The notes beneath the pieces were generated by a model. The model saw only the letters and a list, made by a program, of their open reading frames with translations. It searched no databases and was not told where the DNA came from. Shown here in pieces: positions 1 to 8,044 of a stretch of DNA of 48,511 nt. The stretch is from Alphaproteobacteria bacterium (GTDB lineage: Bacteria > Pseudomonadota > Alphaproteobacteria > UBA828): contig JAJDVB010000213.1 in NCBI GenBank assembly GCA_022826345.1, positions 1 to 48,511 on the forward strand, in the 5' to 3' direction. Made by a program: the position numbers and the translations under genes. The first letter of the stretch is position 1, and each line of letters starts with the position of its first letter.

Positions 1-93
1 CGCTATGACAGGTATTCCCAACGGGCCCTGCCGCAGAAAGACATCTGGCTCCGGCCCCTCCGAAAAGACTGGAAACGAGCACTCAACCGATGA
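1..93 (+). CDS. C-terminal tail of an unidentified gene (partial)
   Basis: The first plus-strand frame is open from the window edge to a TGA at 91-93. It gives 30 residues with a natural-looking, basic, Trp-containing ending (…DIWLRPLRKDWKRALNR). About two thirds of its codons end in G or C, as expected of genes here. A second frame is also open across this stretch to about position 151, so the choice of frame is not certain. No family can be assigned from so short a tail. It could equally be non-coding. Confidence 0.3.
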   Translation, partial: RYDRYSQRALPQKDIWLRPLRKDWKRALNR

Positions 94-206
94 CATCTCG
101 ATCCTCATCGCGCACCATCACCCGGTGACCGAAGGGATTCCAAGGTTCTGATTTTTCCTTCTGGTGTCGGGTGCCATATAGGTACCTGAAGAATGCGAAC
201 CAGAGC

Positions 207-273
207 GTACGATATCGTACTTCTGACCACAAGGGAATTCACATAAAGCACTGAACGTAGTGCAATATCGTAC
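207..273. promoter_or_regulatory. Pair of palindromic operator-like sites
   Basis: A perfect 14-base palindrome, GTACGATATCGTAC, sits at 207-220. A degenerate copy, GTGCAATATCGTAC, sits at 260-273 and matches at 11-12 of 14 positions. The two starts are 53 bp apart, about five helical turns. The spacing and symmetry are what a dimeric repressor or activator binding cooperatively would need. No regulator gene lies next to it in the window, and the flanking gene is only a tail, so the binding protein is unknown. Confidence 0.3.
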
Positions 274-307
274 TCCACTCGCCTTCCGGAGCCATTATCC
301 CAATACT

Positions 308-655
308 ATGGTGCGGTGCACGGCGGCTGCCATCCGAACCAGACTCGGGCCATGCGAAACGAAGGCGAACAGGGCACCGCAGTTGCGGCGAGACAGAGCT
401 TCCCGGTCGAGGGGCCGCAGCCCGCGCAGGCCGCCGCTCGTCCCACGGAATCCAACTTATCCCGTGGAATCCCACTTAAATCCCACTTGTCCCGCTTAGT
501 CCCACTCTATCCTGGCGAATCCCACCTATCCCGCTCAATCCCACCTATCCCGCTCAATCCCACATATCCCACGGAATCTCACTTATCCCACTCAATTCCG
601 GCGAATCCCACTTGTGCCGCTTAATCCCACTTGATGCCGGCGAATCCCATATCTC
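308..655. repeat. Dispersed repeat, copy 1: ATGGTGCGGTGCAC core plus TCCCAC helical-turn array
   Basis: The 14-mer ATGGTGCGGTGCAC at 308-321 is followed about 130 bp later by an array of roughly 20 degenerate units at about 438-655. Units of 9 and 10 bases alternate, such as ATCCCACCT then ATCCCGCTCA, giving a 19-bp composite. Every unit carries TCCCAC or TCCCGC, so the motif recurs about once per DNA turn on one face. Some units end in CGGCGA or CACGGA. A second copy with the same order and orientation lies at 43302-43545. Small open frames across it are low-complexity and not convincing genes. It ends about 90 bp before the deacetylase gene. Its function is unknown. Confidence 0.75.
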
Positions 656-740
656 TTTCTGCGCCGTCGGGTCGGCGCCGGTTGTCAGGGCCCGCTGGCT
701 TCCATAGTCTCCGCGCCAATCAATCCGAAAGGAGGTCGCG

Positions 741-1646
741 ATGGCCAAGAAGGAAATCTTCGTGTCGATCGGCGTGGACGTCGATTCGGTGGCGGGGCAG
801 ATCGGCTCCTACGCGGGCGGCGATTCGCCGAGCGACATTTCGCGGGGCGTGTTCGCCTCCGAGGTTGGAACGCCGCGCATGCTCAAGCTGTTCGACCGGG
901 CGGGCATCCAGACCAGCTGGTTCATTCCCGGCCACTCGATCGAGACCTTCCCCAAGGAGATGAAGGCGGTCGCGGCGGCAGGGCACGAGATCGGGCTGCA
1001 CGGCTACACCCACGAGAACCCGATCGCGATGACGCCGGAGCAGGAGGCGGACGTCCTCGACAAGACCATGGACCTCGTCACCAAGCTCGCGGGCAAGCCG
1101 CCCACGGGTTACGTCGCGCCCTGGTGGGAGATGAGCGCCTACACGCCCCACCTCCTGATGGAGCGCGGCATCAAGTACGACCACAGCCAGATGCACCACG
1201 ACTTCGAGCCCTATTGGATGCGGATCAACGAGGAGTGGACGTTGATCGACTATTCCAAGCCGGCGAAGACGTGGATGAAACCGATGAAGAAGGGCACCAC
1301 CTTCCCCATCGTGCAGATCCCCGGCAGCTGGTATCTCGACGACCTGCCGCCGATGATGTTCATGAAGAAGGTGCCGAACTCCGGCGGCTGGACCAACCCG
1401 CGCGACATCGAGGAGTGGTGGCGCGATCAGTTCGACTGGGTCTATCGGGAGATGGACTACGCGGTCTATACGCTCACGATCCACCCCGACATCTCGGGCC
1501 GGCCGCAGACGCTGCTGATGCTGGAGCGGATCATCGCCCATATCGCCGCCCACGAAGGGGTGATCTGGGCCACCTTCGACGAGATCGCCGACGACTTCAT
1601 CAAGCGCCGGCCGTTCAAGGGCAAGCGGGCGGCCCGCAAGAAGTAG
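741..1646 (+). CDS. Polysaccharide deacetylase family protein
   Basis: This 301-residue protein has the NodB/polysaccharide deacetylase fold, which removes acyl groups from N-acylated sugars or hydrolyses related C-N bonds using a metal. The metal site is visible as Asp13/Asp15 in the N-terminal strand (GVDVDS) and the HGYTH motif with His87 and His91. A conserved APWWE-type segment and a late HPD motif (IHPDISG) follow. There is no signal peptide, so it is probably cytoplasmic. Such cytoplasmic members include PuuE-type allantoinases and amide hydrolases, and the substrate here is not determined. The start is fixed by a near-perfect Shine-Dalgarno, AAAGGAGG, eight bases before the ATG. It begins a close-packed plus-strand run that continues through the GTPase to 4036. 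The C-terminus is lysine/arginine rich. Confidence 0.88.
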   Translation: MAKKEIFVSIGVDVDSVAGQIGSYAGGDSPSDISRGVFASEVGTPRMLKLFDRAGIQTSWFIPGHSIETFPKEMKAVAAAGHEIGLHGYTHENPIAMTPEQEADVLDKTMDLVTKLAGKPPTGYVAPWWEMSAYTPHLLMERGIKYDHSQMHHDFEPYWMRINEEWTLIDYSKPAKTWMKPMKKGTTFPIVQIPGSWYLDDLPPMMFMKKVPNSGGWTNPRDIEEWWRDQFDWVYREMDYAVYTLTIHPDISGRPQTLLMLERIIAHIAAHEGVIWATFDEIADDFIKRRPFKGKRAARKK

Positions 1647-1660
1647 ACCGCCCGCCTGCG

Positions 1661-2026
1661 ATGTGCGCGCTCTGCGGCGTCCTCACCGACGGCCCGCACT
1701 GGACTGAGGCCGGCACCGATGCGGGCCGGAGCGACGCGGCGCCCGCCGGCCGGGAGCGGCACCTGGAGCGCACGCGACGCCTCGCGCTGCTCAACCGCGT
1801 GCTCGGCGCCTACGGTTGCACCGCCGACGATTGGGCCGGCGCGCAGTACATGGTGCACCGGCGGAGCGGCGGCGCGACCGAGATGGCGGCCGACCTGCCC
1901 ACGCTCTGGGCCGCCGTCGAAGGGTTGGTCGGGCACGCGCCCGACCCGCTTGACCCCGCCCTGGTCGCGCAGCTCGAGGCGGCACCATCCGCCGGGGGCC
2001 GTGCGGCCGGGCGGCGGCGAGCGTAG
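1661..2026 (+). CDS. Small MCxxC-type protein of unknown function, copy A
   Basis: This 121-residue protein starts MCALCG and lies 14 bases after the deacetylase stop and 5 bases before the COG0523 GTPase start, so it is almost certainly co-transcribed with them. It is a paralogue of the protein at 25035-25370. Shared blocks are the N-terminal C-x2-C, HWTEAGTDAGR, LNR.L..YGC..DWA..QY.V, and LP..WAA.E…PLDPLDPALL. The N-terminal cysteine pair plus a third cysteine in YGC could bind a metal. The arrangement suggests a partner or client of the neighbouring metallochaperone, but that is inference only. The C-terminal tail is Ala/Gly/Arg rich and is not conserved in the second copy. I do not recognise a named family. 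Confidence 0.8.
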   Translation: MCALCGVLTDGPHWTEAGTDAGRSDAAPAGRERHLERTRRLALLNRVLGAYGCTADDWAGAQYMVHRRSGGATEMAADLPTLWAAVEGLVGHAPDPLDPALVAQLEAAPSAGGRAAGRRRA

Positions 2027-2031
2027 GACCG

Positions 2032-3081
2032 ATGGCGGCCTACGCGCGGCTCACCCCGGTCATCGTCGTCACCGGGTTCCTCGGCAGCGGCAAGACGACG
2101 CTGCTCAACCACATGCTGCGCCACCCGTCCCTCGCCGACGCCGCGGTGCTGGTCAACGAGTTCGGCGCCGTCGGCCTCGATCACTTTCTGGTCGAGGCGA
2201 TGGACGAGAACACCGTGCTGCTGGAGAGCGGCTGCCTCTGCTGCACCATCCGGGGCGACCTCAAGGACGCGATCATCGACCTCAACAGCCGGCGCGCCCG
2301 CGGCGAGATCCCGCCCTACCGGCGGCTCATCGTCGAGACCACGGGACTCGCGGACCCGGCGCCGATCCTCTTCACGCTGAGCGCCGACACGGTGCTGAAA
2401 CACCACTACCGCCTGGGCTCGGTGATCACGACGGTGGACGGCGTGAACGGGCTCAGGCAGCTCACGCGCCATCCGGAATCGGTCAAGCAGGCGACGGTCG
2501 CCGACCGGATCGTGCTGACCAAGCCGGACATCGCCGACCCGGACACCCTCGCCCGGCTGCGCGCGAAGCTCACCCGGCTCAACGGCTCGGCCGAGCAAAT
2601 CACGGCCGTGAACGGCGCGGTGGATGTGCGGCGCGTGCTGCGCGCCGATGTCTACGACGCCCGCACCAAGGGCGCCGAGGTGCGCCGCTGGCTCGCGGCC
2701 GAGGCGGAGAAGGACGCGGCCAGCGACCGCGCCCGCGGGCACGCGCACGACGTCTCGCGCCACGACGAGCACATCCATTCCTTCACGCTGAGCTTCGAAG
2801 GCGCGCTCGACTGGACCGCCTTCGGCATCTGGCTGACCATGCTGCTCCACACACATGGCGAAAAGGTGCTGCGCGTGAAGGGCATCCTCAACGTCGCCGG
2901 CACCGAGGCCCCCGTGGTGGTCAACGGCGTGCAGCACGTGGTCCACCCGCCGATCCATCTCGCCGCCTGGCCAACCGACGACCGCCGCTCGCACATCGTC
3001 TTCATCGTTGACGACCTCGCGCAGGACGCCATCGAGCGCTCGCTCGCCGCCTTCAACAACATCGCCGCCGAGGCGGCTTGA
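2032..3081 (+). CDS. COG0523 (CobW/ZNG-type) metallochaperone GTPase
   Basis: A G3E-family P-loop GTPase of 349 residues. The N-terminal GTPase domain shows the Walker A motif GFLGSGKTT (residues 15-23), the family signature CLCC (Cys68, Cys70, Cys71) that binds Zn or Co, an ETTG switch region, and TKPD (163-166) as the guanine-specificity motif. A His-rich linker (HAHDVSRHDEHIH, about residues 239-251) precedes a CobW C-terminal domain. Such proteins deliver metal to client enzymes or act in zinc homeostasis or cobalamin synthesis. No cobalamin genes are nearby, so a Zn-type chaperone is more likely, but the client is unknown. Possible clients are the deacetylase upstream or the MCxxC protein. 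No Zur box was recognised upstream. Confidence 0.9.
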   Translation: MAAYARLTPVIVVTGFLGSGKTTLLNHMLRHPSLADAAVLVNEFGAVGLDHFLVEAMDENTVLLESGCLCCTIRGDLKDAIIDLNSRRARGEIPPYRRLIVETTGLADPAPILFTLSADTVLKHHYRLGSVITTVDGVNGLRQLTRHPESVKQATVADRIVLTKPDIADPDTLARLRAKLTRLNGSAEQITAVNGAVDVRRVLRADVYDARTKGAEVRRWLAAEAEKDAASDRARGHAHDVSRHDEHIHSFTLSFEGALDWTAFGIWLTMLLHTHGEKVLRVKGILNVAGTEAPVVVNGVQHVVHPPIHLAAWPTDDRRSHIVFIVDDLAQDAIERSLAAFNNIAAEAA

Positions 3082-3091
3082 GGAGAGCATC

Positions 3092-4036
3092 ATGCCCGAC
3101 AAGATCGCGATCATCGGCGCCGGCCTGGTGGGCAGCGCCTGGGCGATCGTCTTCGCCCGCGCCGGCCACCGGGTCGCGCTCTACGACGGGACGGAAGGCC
3201 AGTGCGAGGCCGCGCTCGCGCGCATCGAGACCAACCTCGAGGCGCTCGAAGGCCACGGGCTGATCGACGATCCCGGCGCGGCGCGGGCGCGCATCTCCAT
3301 CGCTGCCGGCCTCACCGACGCGCTGGATGGCGCGGCCTACGCGCAGGAGAGCGTGTTCGAGCGCGCCGACGTGAAGCGCGAGGTCTACGAGCAGATCGAC
3401 GGCATCGCCGGGCCTGCGTTGGTCGTGGGCTCGTCGTCCTCAGGGATTCCCGCCTCGACTTTCACAGAGGGGCTGGGCATCGCGCCGCGCTGCCTGATCG
3501 CGCATCCCATCAACCCGCCCTACGTGATCCCGCTGGTCGAGATGGTGCCGGCGCCCTGGACCGAGGAGGAGACGGTCACGCGCTGCTGGACGTTGATGGA
3601 GGCGGCCGGCATGGAACCGGTCCGGCTCACGCGGGAGATCGACGGCTTCATCGCCAACCGGCTGCAGGCGGCGCTCCTGTGGGAGGCCTTCCGCTTGCTG
3701 GAGGGCGGCTACGCCACGGCCAAGGACATCGACACGACGATCTCGGCCGGGCTCGGCCGGCGCTGGTCCTTCATCGGGCCGTTCGAGACCATCGACCTGA
3801 ACGCGCCGGGCGGGCTCGCGGATTTTTGTGCGCGTCTCGGCGAGGGCTTCTACGAGTTTGTGAAGCAGGGGGAGCCGGCCCAGCCCTGGTCCGACGCGGT
3901 GGTTGCCAAGGCGCACGAGGAGCGCCGAGGGCGGTTGCCGATGGAGCAGCACGGCGACCGCCAGGCATGGCGCGACCGCCGCCTCATGGGCCTCGCCGCG
4001 CACCTCCGCGACGCGCGCCGCGAGGCGGGAGATTGA
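3092..4036 (+). CDS. NAD-dependent 3-hydroxyacyl-CoA dehydrogenase family protein (lambda-crystallin / L-gulonate or carnitine dehydrogenase-like)
   Basis: A 314-residue oxidoreductase with an N-terminal Rossmann domain (GAGLVG, residues 9-14) and an all-helical C-terminal domain. The catalytic set of the family is visible: His138 in AHPINPP, Glu150 in PLVEMVP and Asn189 in FIANRLQ. The single-domain length and the HPINPP motif fit the lambda-crystallin/L-gulonate 3-dehydrogenase and carnitine 3-dehydrogenase subgroup better than the fatty-acid FadB type. It oxidises a beta-hydroxy acid to the keto acid. The start at 3092 has AGGAGA just upstream and lies 10 bases after the GTPase stop, so it is likely the last gene of this operon. 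The next gene is convergent, 6 bases away. Confidence 0.87.
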   Translation: MPDKIAIIGAGLVGSAWAIVFARAGHRVALYDGTEGQCEAALARIETNLEALEGHGLIDDPGAARARISIAAGLTDALDGAAYAQESVFERADVKREVYEQIDGIAGPALVVGSSSSGIPASTFTEGLGIAPRCLIAHPINPPYVIPLVEMVPAPWTEEETVTRCWTLMEAAGMEPVRLTREIDGFIANRLQAALLWEAFRLLEGGYATAKDIDTTISAGLGRRWSFIGPFETIDLNAPGGLADFCARLGEGFYEFVKQGEPAQPWSDAVVAKAHEERRGRLPMEQHGDRQAWRDRRLMGLAAHLRDARREAGD

Positions 4037-4042
4037 GTCGGC

Positions 4043-4465
4043 CTACTCCTTTTCCAGCTCGCAGTTGACCATCCACTTGATTCCGAACCGGTCGGTCCAG
4101 CAGCCGAAGTAGGCGCCCCAGAACATCTCCTGCGGGGGCGTCGTCACCGTGCCGCCCTCGGACAGCCTGGCGCACAGGTCGTCGCACTGCTCCCTGCTCT
4201 CAGCGTTCACGGAGATGGCGAAGTTGTCGCCCGCCGCCGGCGGCGGGCCGAAGGCCGTCGTGCTGTCGCTGCCCATCAGCACGGTCGAGCCCACGGGGAG
4301 CGACACGTGCATAATCCTGTCCTTCTCGGAATCCGGCACGTTCATGCCGGGCGGGCCGTCGCCGAAGGTCTGGATTATTGCGAACTCGCCGCCGAAGACC
4401 GAGCGGTAGAATTCGAACACCTCGCGGCAGTTGCCGTCGAAGAAGAGATAGACGTTGAGGGACAT
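4043..4465 (-). CDS. VOC family protein (PhnB-like)
   Basis: A 140-residue protein with the vicinal-oxygen-chelate / PhnB-like fold of the '3-demethylubiquinone-9 3-methyltransferase-like' group. It opens with a V-x-L-x-F-D-G-N strand, followed by AxxFYRSVFGGE. The end of the second repeat has the typical FGxxTDRFGIKWMVN pattern. Members usually bind small ligands or act as uncharacterised lyase-like enzymes, and no function is proven. It is transcribed on the minus strand, with the SDR gene 95 bases upstream. Start and stop are unambiguous. Confidence 0.85.
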   Translation of the reverse strand: MSLNVYLFFDGNCREVFEFYRSVFGGEFAIIQTFGDGPPGMNVPDSEKDRIMHVSLPVGSTVLMGSDSTTAFGPPPAAGDNFAISVNAESREQCDDLCARLSEGGTVTTPPQEMFWGAYFGCWTDRFGIKWMVNCELEKE

Positions 4466-4560
4466 TCAATCGCTCCGATCGGGTGGATGGTGGCGGGGGC
4501 AGACATGGCCCGGACCGCATCGGCAATGCGGCCGGAAGAGCCTTATAGCGGGCTGCGCGC

Positions 4561-5406
4561 TCAGTAGCGATGGCCGGTCAGGCCTTCGCTCAGCTCCCAC
4601 AGGCGCAGCCCGGTCTCCTCATCGCGCGAGACGAGCGAGCTGGTGGCTTCACGGCTCTTGTCGAAGTAGCGGCCCGAGACGCCTTCGATATCGGCACTGG
4701 TCGCGACATGAACGCTGGTGCGCGCGCCGGCCTCGACGTCGATTGCCGAGAACCGCATCAGAGTCTTCAGAAACGTGGAGAAGAGCCAGCCGTTGTTCTG
4801 CCCGAACTTGCTGGCGACGAAGCCGGGGTGCAGGCAATTCGCCGTGACCTTCGTCCCCTCCAGCAGCGCCGCGAGGCGATAAGTGAAAAGGATGTTGGCG
4901 AGCTTGCTCTGCTGGTACGCGCGCCAACCGCTGTAGCGCTTCGTCCCTTGTGGGTCTTCCAGGTTCATCTGTCCTCCGCGATGGGCCTCGGAGGCGACGT
5001 TGACGATGCGGGCCGCGGCGCTCGCCTTCAGGCTCTCGAGCAAAAGCCCGGTCAGCAGGAAGTAGCCGAGATGGTTGAGGGCGAAGGTCATCTCGATGCC
5101 GTCCGCGCTTTCACGCCGGCGGTTGAATATCGCGCCGACGTTGTTGACCAGCACGTCGATGGCGGTGCGGCCCTCGGTGAGGCGCTTCGCCAACGCCCTG
5201 ATCTCGACCTGGCTCGAAAGGTCCGCCTGCTCGAAGCGCACGCGGCTGTTTCGCGACGAACGGTGGATCGCCTTGCAGACCTCCGCGCCCTTGGCAGCGT
5301 TGCGCCCCACGAGCACGACCTCGGCGCCCCGCTCGGCCAAGGCCCGCGCGGTGATGCGGCCGATCCCGTCGGTGGCGCCGGTGACGACGCAGAGCTTGCC
5401 TTCCAT
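4561..5406 (-). CDS. SDR family NAD(P)-dependent oxidoreductase (retinol dehydrogenase-like)
   Basis: A classical short-chain dehydrogenase of 281 residues. The cofactor motif TGATDGIG is at 9-16 and NNVG at 88-91. The catalytic residues are Ser139 (VNVASE), Tyr164 and Lys168 (YQQSK). The basic residue in VGRN after the second strand suggests NADP(H). The insert after the catalytic serine (EAHRGGQMNLED) and overall length resemble the retinol dehydrogenase/WWOX-like bacterial subgroup, which often reduces aldehydes or ketones. The substrate is not inferable. It may share a transcript with the VOC gene downstream, with 95 bases between them. Confidence 0.88.
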   Translation of the reverse strand: MEGKLCVVTGATDGIGRITARALAERGAEVVLVGRNAAKGAEVCKAIHRSSRNSRVRFEQADLSSQVEIRALAKRLTEGRTAIDVLVNNVGAIFNRRRESADGIEMTFALNHLGYFLLTGLLLESLKASAAARIVNVASEAHRGGQMNLEDPQGTKRYSGWRAYQQSKLANILFTYRLAALLEGTKVTANCLHPGFVASKFGQNNGWLFSTFLKTLMRFSAIDVEAGARTSVHVATSADIEGVSGRYFDKSREATSSLVSRDEETGLRLWELSEGLTGHRY

Positions 5407-5958
5407 CGTTCGTCTCCCTCCCGTCAGTCCCCGTCCTTTTTCGCGTCAGATTGACAGCGGGTGGCGAAGGGTCAAGCGACTAGCGCGGAAGTGGGGGAGC
5501 ATTCCTGAAGGGGTATGATCAAGACCGGGTCGGGATGTTACTCGACGCAAATGTGAATGTACTCGGCCTGCTCACGGTAGAATCACAGGTGAATATGCTG
5601 CGCGGGGGGTGCCCGAACGAGTTTCGTTCCACTCACCTTCGCGCCGTTTCCCCAATGACCTGCTGTCGGGTGAGAGTTAATCGGTCCCTACTCTTACAGA
5701 CGTACCTGAACTTCCTTCAGGGTCCAACAATATCGGTTTTCAGAACCCCCTCCGGCCCAAGGTGCCACCGCCTTGCCCGATGACCTTGCTCGATTTTGGA
5801 AGCAGGGTCATTAGAAAATCCAATATGGAACCGGTCTCACCCCAAACACAATTGATGTCATTCCCGATATAACGCATGCTCTCCTTGATATGCCGCTGCA
5901 TTAAATTTGTCGAGACCGCAGCGAATTATTGCCATTTGGACTCCAAGAGTATACCACA
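5407..5958. other. Gene-poor gap upstream of the LysR gene
   Basis: About 550 bases between the divergently oriented SDR and LysR genes. Composition is more mixed (A/T-richer) than the coding regions. A short open frame at 5535-5783 has no protein-like character. The promoters of both flanking genes must lie here, but no clear -35/-10 pair or LysR T-N11-A palindrome could be singled out. No repeat was seen. Confidence 0.5.
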
Positions 5959-6885
5959 ATGGACATGAGTGGCCGCGGACCATACCGGATTCCGCCGACG
6001 AGTGCTCTGATCGCTTTCGAGAGTGCCGCGCGGCACGGCAATTTTTCTCGCGCCGCTCGGGAGCTGCGTACATCGCAATCCGCCATCAGCCGACACATTG
6101 CGAGCCTAGAGCGGCAACTTTCGACTCGACTGTTTCATCGGTCGCGGACCGGGGTGAGCCTGACCGACGCCGGCAGCCGCTATCGTGACGCAGTCGCCAT
6201 CGGCCTCGGCGCTATCCACGCGGGCGCTGCCGAAGTCGCCGAATTATCGTCTGTCGAGCAAGTGGAGCTGGTGATCGCCTGCTCGGACGAGATATCGCAC
6301 CTTTTCGTGATGCCGCGATACGACGCGCTCCAAAAGGCGCTCGGCGATCAGGTTCGAATTCGGATTCTGACTTACCAACATAACATTCGGTACTTGCCGC
6401 CGACGCCGGTTGCGGATGTCCTCCTGTCGTGGGATCCGGCAACCAACGCCCCCGAGGACTGTGCGGTCATACTCCAGGAAAAGGTGAGCCCCCTTTGCTC
6501 GCCCGGCTACGCCGCGCTTCATGCCGAAACACTCAGGCAACCCGTAACCGATTGGAGCAAGTTGACGTTTCTCGATATTGCGCGGCCCAACGAGGGGTGG
6601 GCGTCGTGGGACGATTGGTTCGACGTCGTCGGGCGCCCCGGCTCCGAACTCCGGTACGCGAAATATGACAACTACACGTATGTGCTGGAAGCCGCCGCTG
6701 CGGGCCAGGGCATTGCGCTGGGCTGGCGTCATTTCATAGAGCGTTATCTCGAGTCCGGTGCGTTGATCACTCTCGATGACAAATTTCTGGAGACCGACAA
6801 TCGATTTTGTGCCGTGGTTACAAAGAAGGGCCGACAACGGCCTCTCGCTCGCAAATGCCTGAGCTTTTTTGAAAAATGCATTTAG
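5959..6885 (+). CDS. LysR family transcriptional regulator (GcvA-like)
   Basis: A 308-residue LysR-type regulator. The winged helix-turn-helix occupies about residues 10-70, with the diagnostic ALIAFESAARHGNFSRAA and SAISRHIASLERQL pattern. The effector-binding domain follows, and its GQGIALGW segment is typical of the GcvA/AmpR-like subgroup. The ATG at 5959 is preferred over an upstream in-frame start at 5929 because the HTH then begins at the usual distance from the N-terminus. Codon use and GC are slightly lower than in neighbours. It has no obvious divergent target: its upstream neighbour is an SDR 550 bases away, which is the best candidate. Confidence 0.9.
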   Translation: MDMSGRGPYRIPPTSALIAFESAARHGNFSRAARELRTSQSAISRHIASLERQLSTRLFHRSRTGVSLTDAGSRYRDAVAIGLGAIHAGAAEVAELSSVEQVELVIACSDEISHLFVMPRYDALQKALGDQVRIRILTYQHNIRYLPPTPVADVLLSWDPATNAPEDCAVILQEKVSPLCSPGYAALHAETLRQPVTDWSKLTFLDIARPNEGWASWDDWFDVVGRPGSELRYAKYDNYTYVLEAAAAGQGIALGWRHFIERYLESGALITLDDKFLETDNRFCAVVTKKGRQRPLARKCLSFFEKCI

Positions 6886-7505
6886 CGCTGATGCTGGAGT
6901 TTAAGAACGACCCGATCAGTTAACTCCAGTCCGAGAGAAGACGTTACAGACTTCGTCATCGTTTCGCCAGATTCATGCCCGCATGCGGTTGGTTCGGGCG
7001 AGCGCGGGATTCCGCACAGGCCCGAATTGGCAGTCGCAAATGATGACTCTACGATAGCGCTTTAGGCGGGGTCGAAAGCATCGGAGACTCCGAGGCATGA
7101 CGAACTCGCGGGGTTGTGAAGAGCAGGAGTAATTTCCAGGAAGGGTTCAGGAATATCGCACAATGCCCTTCTGCGGCACGTAAATCCGAATTGGGCCTCG
7201 CCGCGAGCAAGCGGGATCGTTGAGTGAACCCGTACGCCGTGCAGGCGGGAGCGCCCGCATTCGAGAGAGCGCGAGTTTCGGAAGGGACTTCGCGGGGCAG
7301 AGATTGGCAACGGGGTCGGAGATCAAGGTTAACGGGCCCAAGGATGAGCCGCATTAATGGTCGAGCAGCGAACCGCACTCTGCGGAGCTGACGAGGGCCG
7401 CCTACTCGACCATGCCGGACCAAATTAGATGCGTCGGCCGCACCGGAAACGCATATGTTACCGCTTGAAGCGCACTTGGTGACGTGACCCGACGCGGTGC
7501 TTCTA
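6886..7505. other. Gene-poor gap, possible decayed sequence
   Basis: 620 bases without a convincing gene. Just after the LysR stop is an 8-bp inverted repeat, CTGGAGTT (6894-6901) and AACTCCAG (6922-6929), with a 20-base loop; it lacks a T-tract, so it is a weak terminator candidate. Further on, TGGTCGAG (about 7358) and its inverted match CTCGACCA (about 7406) form a second inverted repeat. A minus-strand frame over 7049-7672 is open, but it overlaps the NTF2-like gene and has no recognisable content. Confidence 0.4.
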
Positions 7506-7931
7506 CTAACTTGGCGAGGCGCCGTGGATGCGACCGAGCAACGGGCTCTGATGCCAGCAGACTTGCCGCCACTTGCCGTCCGTGTGATACCAGGTCTGGG
7601 TAAAGCCCATGAAGCGCTGCCGAAAGCCCGCGTCGCGCGGCTTGCCGCGAAAGGTCGAGAAGCCGCTGACATGGCCGGTGGTGCCCCAGACCCTGACGTT
7701 CAACTCCCGCGGGATCCACTTGAAGTGCTCCCACAACCCGTCGCCGCCGGCGTGGAAGTCGATATGGTCCTTGAACTCCTCCAGCGTCATCCGCCAGGGA
7801 TAGTCCTCGTCGAGGATCTCGGCGCCGTCGTCGAAGGCGCTCCAGAAGGCGTCGAGGTCGCCCTCGTTGAGCCCGCGCGCCCATGCGTGGAAGGCAGCCT
7901 CCAGCCCTTCCGCCGTGGCGTCCTGTGTCAT
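7506..7931 (-). CDS. NTF2-like / SnoaL-like domain protein
   Basis: A 141-residue protein with the cone-shaped alpha+beta fold typical of SnoaL/DUF4440-like proteins. An N-terminal helix with W-x-x-G-L-N-E-G-D-L-D-A-F is followed by a long curved sheet whose last strands contain GFTQTWYHTDGKWRQVCWHQS. Members are small isomerases, hydrolases or ligand-binding proteins, and no activity can be assigned. It diverges from the DUF488 gene, with 113 bases between the starts. GAGGAGGGGAACG precedes the ATG as a good ribosome-binding site. Confidence 0.8.
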   Translation of the reverse strand: MTQDATAEGLEAAFHAWARGLNEGDLDAFWSAFDDGAEILDEDYPWRMTLEEFKDHIDFHAGGDGLWEHFKWIPRELNVRVWGTTGHVSGFSTFRGKPRDAGFRQRFMGFTQTWYHTDGKWRQVCWHQSPLLGRIHGASPS

Positions 7932-8044
7932 CGTTCCCCTCCTCCAGCCGTGCGTTGCGATGCTGGGCGCACCTCACCACATGCGCGCACGAAACGCCAT
8001 CGCCCGCAGCAGGGCATCGGCTGGCCCGACGGTGGAACGGCCCC

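Noticed and set aside
438..655. TCCCAC array as a CRISPR
   Set aside because: Units are 9-10 bases, contiguous and degenerate. There are no unique spacers, no repeat of 23-47 bases and no cas genes.
720..1553. Long minus-strand frame over the deacetylase gene
   Set aside because: It is antisense to a gene with clear motifs and ribosome-binding site, and its His/Arg/Leu-rich content is a GC-rich shadow.
5535..5783. 82-codon frame in the SDR-LysR gap
   Set aside because: No ribosome-binding site, mixed codon use and no protein-like pattern.
7049..7672. 207-codon minus-strand frame
   Set aside because: It overlaps the NTF2-like gene in another frame on the same strand, and the unique part has no recognisable structure.
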